Below are positions 15,581 through 24,499 of a DNA stretch of 30,660 bases, piece after piece. The translations under genes were made by a program, and so were the position numbers. Origin of the DNA: JBDSRX01 sp039929105. GTDB taxonomy: Bacteria > Patescibacteriota > Dojkabacteria > J137. Every line of letters begins with the position of its first letter. Positions within the stretch are counted from its first letter, which is position 1. Location of the stretch: NCBI GenBank assembly GCA_039929105.1, contig JBDSRX010000019.1, forward strand, positions 1 to 30,660, in the 5' to 3' direction. Under the pieces are notes generated by a model that was not told where the DNA came from, did no database searches, and saw nothing but the letters and a program-made list of their open reading frames with translations.

Positions 15581-16915
15581 TTACGTTATGTAGATTATAA
15601 GTCCTACTAATGAAGATAATATTAATCCAATACTCAAGTACCTAGCAAATTTTCTAGTTCCGATTGTGTAAGCATAAATAGCTTTTGCAATAAAGTTTAC
15701 AATATTTGTTAGCAAAAAGGCTACTAAAGCTGTATCTACAGTTATAACTCCACTCGTTAATAGACCTGCAATTGCAATCGCTGGAGCATCAATTCCTGTT
15801 ACTCCAGATAAAGCAGTTACTAGTATAACTAACCCAGTTCCTACATTACCTAACTCTAAGATTTGTACTAATAAACTTAATACAATAATTATTCCCACAA
15901 ACTTTAATGCTGGCAATACAGAGAAAGCTTGGTACTGAGCTTGTCCATGGTTAGTATCAGATCTAAAAAAGAATATTAATAAACTTCCTAAGATAAAACC
16001 AAATATAAAAACAGCTAACATTATTGGTAATGCAGCATTAAAAAGTTCTCTATTAGAAATAAATAATAATGCTCCAACTATAATAAAACTAACTGAATTT
16101 GAAATTATTGCTGCACCGCTTAATAATAAATTTTCTCCTACCGCTTTAGATTTAGATGCAAAAGATATTATTCCAGATGTTGAAGAAATAAATCCTGAGA
16201 AGATTGAAGTAAAAAATATTCCAATCTTTTCACCTGTAATTCTACTTAAAATATAACCGATAAGATTAATTCCAGAAATAATTACAACAATTAACCAGAT
16301 TTGAAATGGATTACCTAATGTAAAGTTCTGTAAAGCGCTATTACCTAAGTCTGTAGTACCAAATAATGAAGTTAAATCTAAAATTGTAAAAACTTTGTTA
16401 GGAAATATTGGAAGTATAACTAAAGCTATTAATCCAAACTGAAACACATCTATAACCTCTCTATGCTGAATTCTTGCAATAAATTTACCAAAGCCTCTTT
16501 TCTGAGATAGAAAGAAAGCCATTAATACTAATATAACAAGAACAATTTCTAGTTTAATTATTCCAGATGTTGTTAGAAATCCTAATATAAATGTTATGAC
16601 TATAGCTATCTCAGTAGTAATTCCAAATGCTTCTTTCAGTTTTATATTCATAAAGTAAGCAACAAGAAGAAAGGACATTAAACCTAGTAATAAAGTGAAG
16701 CTAATAAACTCCAATTTATTTAGAAAAAGAATTCCAGCAATACCTCCCATTAGAGATATTAGGGTATACGTACGAAACCCACCAATTCTAGATTTCTCTT
16801 CTTGATAAGCTTTTCTTTCTCCTTTTTTTTCTATTTCTCTAGTCTCAGTTTCTAATCCTAAGATTGCACCGAATAAAACAGATAATAGGATTTTTATAAA
16901 GATATCCGATTCCAT
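15581..16915 (-). CDS. MgtC/SapB plus DUF4010 multi-pass membrane protein
   Basis: This 444-residue protein has about twelve hydrophobic segments. The N-terminal part (about 1-140) matches the MgtC/SapB family: FGAILGLETETRE, SRIGGFRTYTLISLMGGIAG and GITTEIAIVITFILGFL. The C-terminal part (about 180-440) matches DUF4010, with SSTSGIISFASKSK and a late GVTGIDAPAIAIAGL block. Members are inner-membrane proteins thought to affect divalent-cation or metabolite balance; transport itself is not proven. It is the first gene of the seven-gene minus-strand run. A TATACT (16928-16923) lies just upstream on the minus strand, without a clear -35. Confidence 0.85.
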   Translation of the reverse strand: MESDIFIKILLSVLFGAILGLETETREIEKKGERKAYQEEKSRIGGFRTYTLISLMGGIAGILFLNKLEFISFTLLLGLMSFLLVAYFMNIKLKEAFGITTEIAIVITFILGFLTTSGIIKLEIVLVILVLMAFFLSQKRGFGKFIARIQHREVIDVFQFGLIALVILPIFPNKVFTILDLTSLFGTTDLGNSALQNFTLGNPFQIWLIVVIISGINLIGYILSRITGEKIGIFFTSIFSGFISSTSGIISFASKSKAVGENLLLSGAAIISNSVSFIIVGALLFISNRELFNAALPIMLAVFIFGFILGSLLIFFFRSDTNHGQAQYQAFSVLPALKFVGIIIVLSLLVQILELGNVGTGLVILVTALSGVTGIDAPAIAIAGLLTSGVITVDTALVAFLLTNIVNFIAKAIYAYTIGTRKFARYLSIGLILSSLVGLIIYIT

Positions 16916-17024
16916 ACCACACAGTATATAGCATTTGAAAAAAAGATTTAAGGTGTCAGATTTACTTGTCAGTTGGCGTTTCAGCTAAAATGTGTCAAAA
17001 TCATACCAATATTAATATTAAATA

Positions 17025-17921
17025 ATGAAAGTAGTAATAGTAGCGGGTCCCACTGCAACAGGAAAAACAGAAACAGCAATCGAAATAGCAAAGAAATTTA
17101 ATGGCGAGCTTATTAATGCAGACTCTAGACAAGTATATAAGTTTCTAGATATAGGAACAAATAAAGGAAAATTAAAAGAATTTGATCATCAATACTCAAT
17201 TGATGGTATCCCATTGCATTTAGTAAATTTTCTAGAACCAAGTGATAGATTCAAACTTTTTGATTTCCAAAAGCTTGCATTAGATAAGATACAACAAATT
17301 TCTAGTGCAAATAAATTACCAATAATTGTTGGAGGTACAGGTCTATATATAGACTCATTAGTAAAAGGATATTTACTTTCGGATTCTGAAGCTAAAGATA
17401 GAACAGAGTTAGATAAGTTATCAGTTTTAGAACTACAAAATCAAATTGAACCAGAAGTGTTAAATAAACTTAATAATAGCGATCAAAACAATCCTAGAAG
17501 ATTAATTAGAGTAATTGAGAAATCAGGAGAATTAGGAATAAAATCAACAAATTTAGGAATTGAAACATTTATTGTTTATCCTAATTACGATTGGGAAAAA
17601 CTTAAGTTGAAGATTGATACTAGGGTTGAAAAAATGTTTGATGGAGGATTAATTAAAGAAACACAAGATATATTATCTAAAGGATATACAAAAGATTCCT
17701 ATGGGTTAATGATTATGGGTTATAAACAAGTGGTAGAGTACATAAATAATGAAATAGACTTAAATACTTGCAAAGAAAGAGTTAAAATTGCACACAAACA
17801 ATATGCTAAAAGGCAAAGAACATGGTTTGAGGGTGAAGGTAGAAATTACAATTTAAATAGATATTCAAATACAGAAGAAGCTTTAAAGCTCTCTGGTAAG
17901 TTTATAATAGATGAGATTTAA
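17025..17921 (+). CDS. miaA: tRNA dimethylallyltransferase MiaA
   Basis: MiaA adds the isopentenyl group to A37 of tRNAs that read codons starting with U; the tRNA-Ser(GGA) in this window is a possible substrate. The P-loop GPTATGKT (8-15) and the family block INADSRQVYKFLDIGTNKG (Asp33 to Tyr38) are intact. So is IIVGGTGLYIDSLVKG, and the C-terminal QYAKRQRTWF tRNA-binding signature. At 298 residues it is normal size. The ATG is preceded by ATTAATATTAAATA rather than a Shine-Dalgarno site. The end overlaps the cyclase gene by 11 bases. Confidence 0.95.
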   Translation: MKVVIVAGPTATGKTETAIEIAKKFNGELINADSRQVYKFLDIGTNKGKLKEFDHQYSIDGIPLHLVNFLEPSDRFKLFDFQKLALDKIQQISSANKLPIIVGGTGLYIDSLVKGYLLSDSEAKDRTELDKLSVLELQNQIEPEVLNKLNNSDQNNPRRLIRVIEKSGELGIKSTNLGIETFIVYPNYDWEKLKLKIDTRVEKMFDGGLIKETQDILSKGYTKDSYGLMIMGYKQVVEYINNEIDLNTCKERVKIAHKQYAKRQRTWFEGEGRNYNLNRYSNTEEALKLSGKFIIDEI

Positions 17922-19209
17922 TTTAAAAAGCTCAATAATAAGAATAGCTTATTTCTTAGCAATATTAATTGCTGCTTTTTTAGCGATTGAAATTTCAGAT
18001 CGTTCGTTCTTCTTTTCTGCAAATAACTTCCTAGTAAGAATATTAAACTTTAGTAATATAAGTACCAATAATGTTATTAGTCTTAATGCTTTAAATATTC
18101 AAATTAATAATTTAAATGCAGAAACAAGTTCATTCCTTTTTGTATTATCAATCTCAATAGCAATTGGTGTTATATATCTATTTGCTAAGAACTTAATTAT
18201 TCAAACAACATTCTATTTAGTAACTGTTTCTGTAAATTTAATGACATTTGTAATATTAATTAGTAGTAATAGACTTTGGCCATTTCTTCAAATTGTAATT
18301 CTATCTTCAATTATTTATCTAATTAATGTTCTTTTTAGTTATTACGAAAAAATTCTAAAAGTAGAACAAATGCAAAAAGCATTAGGTACTTTTGTAAATA
18401 AAAAAGTTAGCGAAGATTTACTAAATGGTACAACTTTAAGATTAAGTGGTGAGCAAAGATTTATAAGCGTTATGTTTATGGATATTAGAGACTTTACAAC
18501 TCTAACAGAAAATATGAAAGTAAATGAGTTATTGAAATTTTTGAATGGTTACTTAGCATTTATGAGTAATATTATCCTTAAAAATGGCGGTACTATTGAT
18601 AAATATATTGGAGATTCAATTATGGCTTTATGGAATGCACCTGTAGATATTAAATTCCATGCATATAATTCGATAATGGCCGCATTAGATATAGTTGCTA
18701 ATATGAAAGACTTTCAAATAAAAAATAGTAAATTGCCAAAAATTAAAGTTGGAATTGGTATAAGCACTGGACCAACAGTGGTTGGAAATATTGGAACTGA
18801 AGCAAAATTAAATTATACTGTTATTGGAGATAATGTAAATTTAGCTTCAAGAATTGAAGGACTTACAAAGAAATATCGAATTTCAATTTTAGTTACAGAT
18901 ACAACAGCAGAAGAGTGCCAAGGCAGTAATATAATATTTAGAGAGATAGATACAGTTTTGGTGAAAGGTAGAAAAAAACCAGTGAAAATATTTGAACCAA
19001 TGCTAGATACCGAGGATAATAGAAGAATAAAGGAGAAATACGAAAAAGCTTTATCTCATTACTACGCCAAAGAGTTTGATGAGGCTAGAGATCACTTTAT
19101 TAACCTAGAAGATAGAGATGAAACTTCTAGAGTTATGCATAAAAGAATTATTTCTCTAAGAGACAATGAAGATGACTTTAAAGGAGTTTGGAAATGGAAT
19201 GATAAATAA
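17911..19209 (+). CDS. Membrane-bound class III adenylate cyclase
   Basis: The C-terminal domain (about 180-365) is a class III nucleotide cyclase with all catalytic residues: metal-binding Asp191 (FMDIRDFT) and Asp235 (GDSIMALW), adenine-selecting Lys231 and Thr303, and the Asn310/Arg314 pair in NVNLASRIEG. Lys and Thr at the base-recognition positions favour ATP, hence cAMP. The N-terminal 145 residues hold about four membrane helices with only a short outer loop (about 30-70). This resembles CHASE2-cyclase proteins whose sensor domain has been reduced. A helical linker (KVEQMQKALGTFVNKKVSEDLL) joins the parts, and a TPR-like tail (KYEKALSHYYAKEFDEARDHF) follows. It overlaps miaA by 11 bases. 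Confidence 0.9.
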   Translation: MRFNLKSSIIRIAYFLAILIAAFLAIEISDRSFFFSANNFLVRILNFSNISTNNVISLNALNIQINNLNAETSSFLFVLSISIAIGVIYLFAKNLIIQTTFYLVTVSVNLMTFVILISSNRLWPFLQIVILSSIIYLINVLFSYYEKILKVEQMQKALGTFVNKKVSEDLLNGTTLRLSGEQRFISVMFMDIRDFTTLTENMKVNELLKFLNGYLAFMSNIILKNGGTIDKYIGDSIMALWNAPVDIKFHAYNSIMAALDIVANMKDFQIKNSKLPKIKVGIGISTGPTVVGNIGTEAKLNYTVIGDNVNLASRIEGLTKKYRISILVTDTTAEECQGSNIIFREIDTVLVKGRKKPVKIFEPMLDTEDNRRIKEKYEKALSHYYAKEFDEARDHFINLEDRDETSRVMHKRIISLRDNEDDFKGVWKWNDK

Positions 19210-19246
19210 ACATTTCACTTTGTAATAAATTTTATTATTAAATAGT

Positions 19247-19639
19247 ATGCAAGAATTAGAAAGAGTAGCCGGTGAGGGTCTATCAGATGATACAGATAAA
19301 AATCTAAATGCCGTGCCTGTAAGCAAGCAGCTTGTCTATATGTTTTTTAAGAATATTGATCGAGAACCATCTGAAGAAACTTTAAGAATTATGTACGATA
19401 TTATGAATCACTACGCTGTTCAAGGGACATTTAATTTTAAAAATTCAGTTGGGAAAAAAGTTGGAATAATTGAACAAGCATGTTTTGATAATTCTGTCAC
19501 AACAGAGGATTTTTATAGAAGAGTTATGGGAGTGAATTTATTCCCAGATAAACCAAATCAGCAATCTAATTCAACTGTAAAAATGGAAGGATTAGAAAAA
19601 AGAATTACTGACTTTCTTGTAAAAAACTTGCCTAATTAA
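19247..19639 (+). CDS. Hypothetical soluble protein (130 aa)
   Basis: No membrane segment or known motif is seen. The N-terminal 25 residues are acidic and probably disordered; the rest looks alpha-helical (SKQLVYMFFKNI, SEETLRIMYDIMNHYA), ending in KRITDFLVKNLPN. It lies 37 bases after the cyclase gene in the same direction and may be co-transcribed. ATTATTAAATA precedes the ATG, as for other genes here. Its stop directly abuts the stop of the convergent gene at 19640. I do not recognise the family. Confidence 0.6.
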   Translation: MQELERVAGEGLSDDTDKNLNAVPVSKQLVYMFFKNIDREPSEETLRIMYDIMNHYAVQGTFNFKNSVGKKVGIIEQACFDNSVTTEDFYRRVMGVNLFPDKPNQQSNSTVKMEGLEKRITDFLVKNLPN

Positions 19640-20044
19640 TTAGTTTTCATAGTAATAGCTAACCTCTTCTTTAAAAGAAAGTAATTCAGCGCTCAAAGAC
19701 ATACTTTGTAGATCAGACATAATCATCGCCAGACTAATAATTGCTAAAGCCCTTGCCCTTTTATATAAATAAATAGGATCTTCTGTAGTCTGAGTATTTG
19801 ATTTATAGTATTCAATGAATGCACCTTCACTGTTTTCTTGGAAAATTAATCTAAAGATTTCCTTAATATCTTTAAGTTCAGATAATAACCTTCTACCTTC
19901 TATTACATCTTCAAATACTTGGTAGATTTTATATTCATTTTCAAACGGTAGGTACAGATAAGTAAATTCAACAGCTGTTACTTCTCTTGAAGATTTCACT
20001 CTATCTGCAGTATGCATATTTATTGCAGTTTGTGCATCATTCAT
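19640..20044 (-). CDS. Hypothetical helical protein (134 aa)
   Basis: A soluble, probably all-helical protein, acidic in the middle (FEDVIEGRRLLSELKDIKEIFRLIF) with a hydrophobic helix near the end (RARALAIISLAMIMSDLQSMSLSAELLSF) that looks amphipathic rather than membrane-spanning. It has no recognised domain. It converges on the 130-aa gene with no gap between the stop codons and diverges from the 133-aa gene, so it is transcribed alone. Confidence 0.55.
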   Translation of the reverse strand: MNDAQTAINMHTADRVKSSREVTAVEFTYLYLPFENEYKIYQVFEDVIEGRRLLSELKDIKEIFRLIFQENSEGAFIEYYKSNTQTTEDPIYLYKRARALAIISLAMIMSDLQSMSLSAELLSFKEEVSYYYEN

Positions 20045-20151
20045 CGTAATTTATTAATTAGTAGCTTCCTATATTATCAAAAAATAGTTAACCAAAGAGA
20101 ATATAATTCTCTAGGATATTATGATATTCTTCCAGCAATTATTAAATATAT

Positions 20152-20553
20152 ATGGCTACTGAAGCTCAAAGTAATTCTAATGAGGAACATAATCTAATCT
20201 ACAGAGATAGATTTGGTCTAAACGAAGACGGAGTAGAATATGTTGATATTCATTTAATAATAAGTGATGACGGTTTTATGAATATGAGTGTAATTACAAT
20301 AATTGATAATCTATTCTTTGGTTTCAAAAGAACAAATCAGGAGGATTTCTTAGATTTAATTATTGATAATCCTGAAGATGAAGATACTAAAGATTTATTT
20401 ATATCTATGGTCTATTGGAAAGATAGAATAGCTATTCTAAAATACTTTATAGATCAATATATCAAGGCATATGGACATAATTCAAAACCTGCAAAAGACT
20501 TCGATTTTAATCCTTTCCTTAAGCAGTACATAACAAGTATAATAGAAGGGTAA
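20152..20553 (+). CDS. Hypothetical acidic protein (133 aa)
   Basis: A soluble protein rich in Asp and Glu (VEYVDIHLIISDDG, DLIIDNPEDEDTKDLF) with alternating strand-like and helical stretches. No family is recognised. The ATG is preceded by ATTAAATATAT and no Shine-Dalgarno site; TATAAT (20102-20107) and TATGAT (20120-20125) lie upstream without a matching -35. rmuC follows after 19 bases, so it probably heads the 20152-22929 operon. Confidence 0.55.
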   Translation: MATEAQSNSNEEHNLIYRDRFGLNEDGVEYVDIHLIISDDGFMNMSVITIIDNLFFGFKRTNQEDFLDLIIDNPEDEDTKDLFISMVYWKDRIAILKYFIDQYIKAYGHNSKPAKDFDFNPFLKQYITSIIEG

Positions 20554-20572
20554 TAACCTTTAAATACTACTC

Positions 20573-21721
20573 ATGGATACTACTCAAATACTTCTAATTG
20601 CTTTAATAGTAATACTAATTTCCAGTGTTATGTTTATTGTATCTAAGATAAATAAACCAAAAGAAAAAGACAATGGCCTAGAAAAGATGATACAAATGAT
20701 TCAAACACAAATTAGCTCAACAGCTTCTGTTCAAAACGAAAAGCTAGATAGAACTATCACAGAGCTTAATAATAGATTAAACGATACAAACAAGACTTTA
20801 AACGATCAACTTAATAATTCTCAAAAAAATATTTCTCAACAATTTGCAATATCTCAGCAAAGCATAAGAGAAACTAGTAATAACGCCGCTAAGATTATTA
20901 AAGAAGTAACAGAAAAGCTTACTAAACTTGATGATACTAACAAACAAGTTGTTAACTTTGCAGAACAATTACAAAGTTTAGAAAACATTTTAAAAAATCC
21001 AAAACAAAGAGGAGTCTTAGGAGAATATTTCTTAGAAACAGTATTAAAGAATGTTTTACCACCTGGATCTTATGAAATGCAATATAAATTTAATAATGGA
21101 GAAATTGTCGATGCAGCTGTATTTGTAGGTAAAAAGATAATTCCAGTTGATGCTAAATTTTCTCTAGAAAACTACAATAGAATATTAGAAGCAAAAGATG
21201 AAGCAGCAAGAGAGCCATTAGAAAGAGAATTTAAAAACGATTTAAAGAAAAGAATTGATGAAACATCTAAATATATTAGACCCGAAGAAGGAACAATGAC
21301 ATTTGCATTTATGTTTATTCCATCTGAAGGAATCTATTATGATTTATTAATTAATCAGGTAGGAGCTGTAAAAACCAATACTCACGACCTTATTGAATAT
21401 GCATTTAAACAAAAGAATGTAATTATAGTTTCCCCAACATCTTTCCTAGCTTATTTACAAACAGTTTTACAAGGATTAAATTCTTTAAAGATTGAAGAAA
21501 AAGCTTTAGAAATTAAAGACAATGTAGAAAAATTACAAAAACATATAGGAGCATTCGATCAAAACTTTGCTAAGCTTGGAAAAAATTTAGGAACAGTAGT
21601 TGGTGCTTATAATGACGCTAGAGGAGAATATAAAAAAATTGATAAAGATTTATTTAGAATAACAGATAATGCAATAGCAATTACATCGGAAGATACAGAG
21701 AAACCATCTTTTGATCTATAA
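20573..21721 (+). CDS. rmuC: RmuC family DNA recombination protein
   Basis: RmuC proteins limit inversions and recombination at short inverted repeats and carry a restriction-endonuclease-like fold. One N-terminal membrane helix (about 4-24) is followed by a long coiled coil rich in Asn and Gln (about 35-140) and the RmuC domain. The domain shows NPKQRGVLGEYFLETVLKN, the nuclease-like NGEIVDAAVFVGKKIIPVDAKFSLENY with Asp and DxK residues, and FAFMFIPSEGIYYDLL. At 382 residues it is somewhat shorter than E. coli RmuC. It is 2 bases upstream of the GH18-like gene. This genome carries palindromic repeats, the type of DNA RmuC is reported to act on. Confidence 0.93.
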   Translation: MDTTQILLIALIVILISSVMFIVSKINKPKEKDNGLEKMIQMIQTQISSTASVQNEKLDRTITELNNRLNDTNKTLNDQLNNSQKNISQQFAISQQSIRETSNNAAKIIKEVTEKLTKLDDTNKQVVNFAEQLQSLENILKNPKQRGVLGEYFLETVLKNVLPPGSYEMQYKFNNGEIVDAAVFVGKKIIPVDAKFSLENYNRILEAKDEAAREPLEREFKNDLKKRIDETSKYIRPEEGTMTFAFMFIPSEGIYYDLLINQVGAVKTNTHDLIEYAFKQKNVIIVSPTSFLAYLQTVLQGLNSLKIEEKALEIKDNVEKLQKHIGAFDQNFAKLGKNLGTVVGAYNDARGEYKKIDKDLFRITDNAIAITSEDTEKPSFDL

Positions 21722-21723
21722 GT

Positions 21724-22929
21724 ATGAAAAAAAGAGTCTATATAATAATTATTTTAATATTTGCATTATTAATTGCTGCAGAAGGTGCAGGTACATATTA
21801 TTTCTATAAGCATCCTATTAAAGAAACTGTTACAGAAACTATTAATAATAAAAATTATGTTTCTACAAAAAGTGCTGCACAAATTGAAGTAACTCAATTA
21901 GATGCTATAGCAAAACAACCTAAAAACTTATCTGATGTATATGTAACAGGTTGGATTCCAGATTGGGACATTCCTAATGGTCTATCCACTTTAGAAGATC
22001 GATATTCTATATTTAAAGGAATAAGTCCTGTATGGTTTTATGCTAACGATGATGGTTCACTTAAAGAAACTCCATATTCAAATGGACCAGATTTAAGTAA
22101 CTTTACATCAGAAAAAAATCTTGAGTTAGTACCTTCAATTGCATTATTTGATTCTGCGACAATTAGTAAAGTATTTAATTCCGGTGCTCTACAAAGCCAT
22201 ATAGACAATATAGTAAATATGACTGTAGATAATAATTATAAAGGAATTGATTTAGATTACGAGGCAATTTTATTATCAGACAAAATATTGTTTTTTGATT
22301 TCCTAAAAAAACTTACAGATCAATTACATTCAAAAGGAAAAATATTAAGTTTTACAGTACTGCCAAAATGGGGAAACGAAGTAGTCTATCCTGGATTCCC
22401 ACAAACAAGAAGAGTTGAAGATTATAAAAGAATTGGAGATATAGTAGATGAATTAAGAATTATGACTTACGATCTTTTCGGAAGAAAGAGCCAACAAGCA
22501 GGTCCTGTTGCTCCTTTGAAATGGATGGAATATACTTTAAAGTATGTAATTAATGAAGGTGTGCCAAGAAATAAAATTTTATTGGGAATTCCTACCTATT
22601 CATACGATTGGAGCGAAAGACCTCTAGCACAAGATAATTTAGATTTAATTGATTGGTATCTTCCAGCCTCTGGAACTGTTCTTGAAGATGGCGTTGCTTA
22701 CTTCAATAAACAGATAAATCAAGTTAGAAACAACTATACATTAAATGAAAAGTTTAATGAAACCTGGGGGGAAGTTGTAGGTACTTATAACTACAAAGGC
22801 ACAAATAGAATTATAGTTTTCCCTAACGAAGAATCATTGAAATTAAGAAAACAATTAGCTGCAGATTATGGAATAAAAGGTATAGCCTACTGGAAAATAG
22901 GAAGTGAAGATGGTCTTAAGTTACAATGA
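21724..22929 (+). CDS. GH18-family glycoside hydrolase-like exported protein
   Basis: A signal or anchor helix (about 4-23) precedes a linker and a glycosidase-18 barrel (from about 72, VTGWIPDWD). The catalytic strand reads GIDLDYEAIL with Asp176, Asp178 and the acid Glu180. The first Asp of the full DxxDxDxE pattern is Lys173. A later MTYD block (247-250) supplies the substrate Tyr and Asp. The C-terminus ends with the family block YGIKGIAYWKIGSED. It resembles spore-cortex and chitinase-like GH18 proteins (YaaH group), so the likely substrate is an N-acetylglucosamine-containing wall or surface polymer. It starts 2 bases after rmuC. It is the intact paralogue of the protein at 13027-14157, and its TGA stop is the only one in the window. 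Confidence 0.83.
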   Translation: MKKRVYIIIILIFALLIAAEGAGTYYFYKHPIKETVTETINNKNYVSTKSAAQIEVTQLDAIAKQPKNLSDVYVTGWIPDWDIPNGLSTLEDRYSIFKGISPVWFYANDDGSLKETPYSNGPDLSNFTSEKNLELVPSIALFDSATISKVFNSGALQSHIDNIVNMTVDNNYKGIDLDYEAILLSDKILFFDFLKKLTDQLHSKGKILSFTVLPKWGNEVVYPGFPQTRRVEDYKRIGDIVDELRIMTYDLFGRKSQQAGPVAPLKWMEYTLKYVINEGVPRNKILLGIPTYSYDWSERPLAQDNLDLIDWYLPASGTVLEDGVAYFNKQINQVRNNYTLNEKFNETWGEVVGTYNYKGTNRIIVFPNEESLKLRKQLAADYGIKGIAYWKIGSEDGLKLQ

Positions 22930-22931
22930 AA

Positions 22932-22994
22932 GAATGAAGAAATTAAAGAATGAAATGAATCTCATTCTATCTTCATTATTTAATTACTTTAATT
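22932..22994. repeat. AT-rich imperfect inverted repeats
   Basis: GAATGA (22948-22953) pairs with TCATTC (22962-22967), GAATGAAG (22932-22939) pairs with CTTCATTA (22971-22978) except at one base, and AATTAAAG (22941-22948) is repeated inverted at 22987-22994. The alternative pairings cannot all form at once. It fills the gap after the GH18-like gene and could end transcription or be a worn repeat. Confidence 0.4.
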
Positions 22995-23010
22995 TATTTC
23001 ATTTTATTAT

Positions 23011-23793
23011 ATGGAATTGATTCAAACTTTTTTAGTAGCAACAGTTTCAATAATACTATTAATGACTATAGCTTGGATTATTTCTCAAGTTGTAGGAAAG
23101 CTATCCATAGTTGATATAGTATGGGGTCTCGGTTTTATTGTAGTAGCTTTATCGACTTTAATCTTTAATGCTCAATACCAACCAAGACAAATTCTAGTCA
23201 CATTATTAGTATGTTTATGGGGTGGAAGATTAGCATTCTATATATATCTAAGGAATAAAGGAAAACCAGAAGACTTCAGATATCAAAAAATGAAAGAGAA
23301 TTGGGGTAAAGATGAAGCAATTCATAGCTACTTAAAAGTATTTCTTCTACAAGGGTTCTTTATGTTCTTAGTAACTTTTGTAGTGCAGATAATTAATACT
23401 TTCGCATACCAACCAGCTATAGGAATAGTGGATATAATCGGAGCAGCAGTTTGGATATTTGGATTCCTTTTTGAATCAATAGGAGATTATCAAATGTACA
23501 TGTTTAAAAAAGATCCTAAAAACAAGGGTAAAATAATGACATCTGGTTTATGGAAGTATACTAGACACCCAAATTATTTTGGTGAAGCAACACAGTGGTG
23601 GGGAATATTTATAATTAGTTTAAGAGCACCATTTGGAATAATTGGAATTATTAGTCCAATAGTAATTACATACATGCTTAGAAAAGTTTCTGGAGTTCCA
23701 ATGCTAGAAGCTAAATACAAAGAAAATAAAGAGTATCAAAACTATATTAAGAACACTAGTGGCTTTATACCCAAAAGTCCTAAATCTTTGTAA
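23011..23793 (+). CDS. DUF1295 / steroid-reductase-like membrane protein
   Basis: A 260-residue protein with about six or seven membrane helices. It carries the DUF1295 core: IVDIVWGLGFIV near the N-terminus, LVCLWGGRLAFYIYLRNKGKPEDFRYQKM, and the C-terminal GLWKYTRHPNYFGEATQWWGIF shared with 3-oxo-5-alpha-steroid 4-dehydrogenases and isoprenylcysteine methyltransferases. Substrates of bacterial DUF1295 proteins are mostly unknown; a lipid is likely. Its last 14 bases overlap the end of the convergent methyltransferase gene. The ATG follows an inverted-repeat gap, so transcription may be separate from the GH18-like gene. Confidence 0.85.
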   Translation: MELIQTFLVATVSIILLMTIAWIISQVVGKLSIVDIVWGLGFIVVALSTLIFNAQYQPRQILVTLLVCLWGGRLAFYIYLRNKGKPEDFRYQKMKENWGKDEAIHSYLKVFLLQGFFMFLVTFVVQIINTFAYQPAIGIVDIIGAAVWIFGFLFESIGDYQMYMFKKDPKNKGKIMTSGLWKYTRHPNYFGEATQWWGIFIISLRAPFGIIGIISPIVITYMLRKVSGVPMLEAKYKENKEYQNYIKNTSGFIPKSPKSL

Positions 23794-24499
23794 GAGCTAT
23801 ATATAGTTCTTTATTTTTCTCAAAAGTTAGTTCTTCAAATTTAAAGCCATTCATTTCTGCAATACTTCTGTATTCATTTTTAGTCCACCATTTCTGTTTA
23901 ATTTCAGTTTGATATTTTTTACCTTCAGAGGTAACAACTTCTCTATAAGTAGTTATATTCTTAGGTTGATCAAATCCTACTGCCTTCCATTCGATATCAT
24001 ATTGCTTTCCATCTTTAGAATAATTCAAATTGTAATCTGCATCATCCATTTTTGTAACTTCAGGATTATCAGAATTAATTAAGACCTTACCACCTGTCTT
24101 TAATATTTTGCCGAAGATAGTTAGTAGACGTTGCGCATCTTTTTCATTTAGGGCAATTTCATTAAAAGAATTCCACATCATAATTATTAAATCAAATTCT
24201 TGTGAATTAAAATTATGAGTTAAAACATCAGCTCGAATAATTTTAGTATTTGATTTGTTTTTAATCTTTTCTTCTAAAATATCTAACATTCCATGCGAAG
24301 AATCAATGCCAGTAACGTTATAGCCTAATTCAGATAGTGGAATAAGATGTCTTCCAGTACCAGCTCCTATGTCTAGGATTTGAGAATTCGAAGGCACTAT
24401 AGACGAAATTAACGCGATTTCTGAATCGGTAATTTCCCTACCTTTTATAGGGGTAGAAACAATGTCATAAAATTTTGAAGTTACATCATTTGGATTCAT
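23780..24499 (-). CDS. Class I SAM-dependent methyltransferase
   Basis: A 239-residue Rossmann methyltransferase. The SAM-binding motif I is ILDIGAGTGRHLIPL (41-55), motif II has GIDSSHGML with Asp66, and the motif IV region reads FDLIIMMWNSFNEIA. There is no membrane segment or target-recognition domain, so the substrate cannot be predicted; small-molecule methyltransferases look like this. Its ATG overlaps the stop of the 101-aa gene upstream by 1 base (TAATG), pointing to translational coupling, and its end overlaps the DUF1295 gene by 14 bases. Confidence 0.82.
   Translation of the reverse strand: MNPNDVTSKFYDIVSTPIKGREITDSEIALISSIVPSNSQILDIGAGTGRHLIPLSELGYNVTGIDSSHGMLDILEEKIKNKSNTKIIRADVLTHNFNSQEFDLIIMMWNSFNEIALNEKDAQRLLTIFGKILKTGGKVLINSDNPEVTKMDDADYNLNYSKDGKQYDIEWKAVGFDQPKNITTYREVVTSEGKKYQTEIKQKWWTKNEYRSIAEMNGFKFEELTFEKNKELYIALTKI

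Noticed and set aside
20102..20125. Promoter for the 133-aa gene (TATAAT, TATGAT)
   Set aside because: Neither -10 has a matching -35 or a TG extension; in such AT-rich DNA these hexamers arise by chance.
22927..22929. Single TGA stop, considered as a sign of UGA recoding (as in SR1/Gracilibacteria)
   Set aside because: The GH18-like protein ends exactly where the family ends, and no gene needs UGA read through. TAA bias fits the low G+C content.
22932..22994. A third copy of the palindromic element family
   Set aside because: It shares no sequence with the G+C-rich uvrA/tgt elements or the 1445-1510 units; kept only as an AT-rich inverted repeat.
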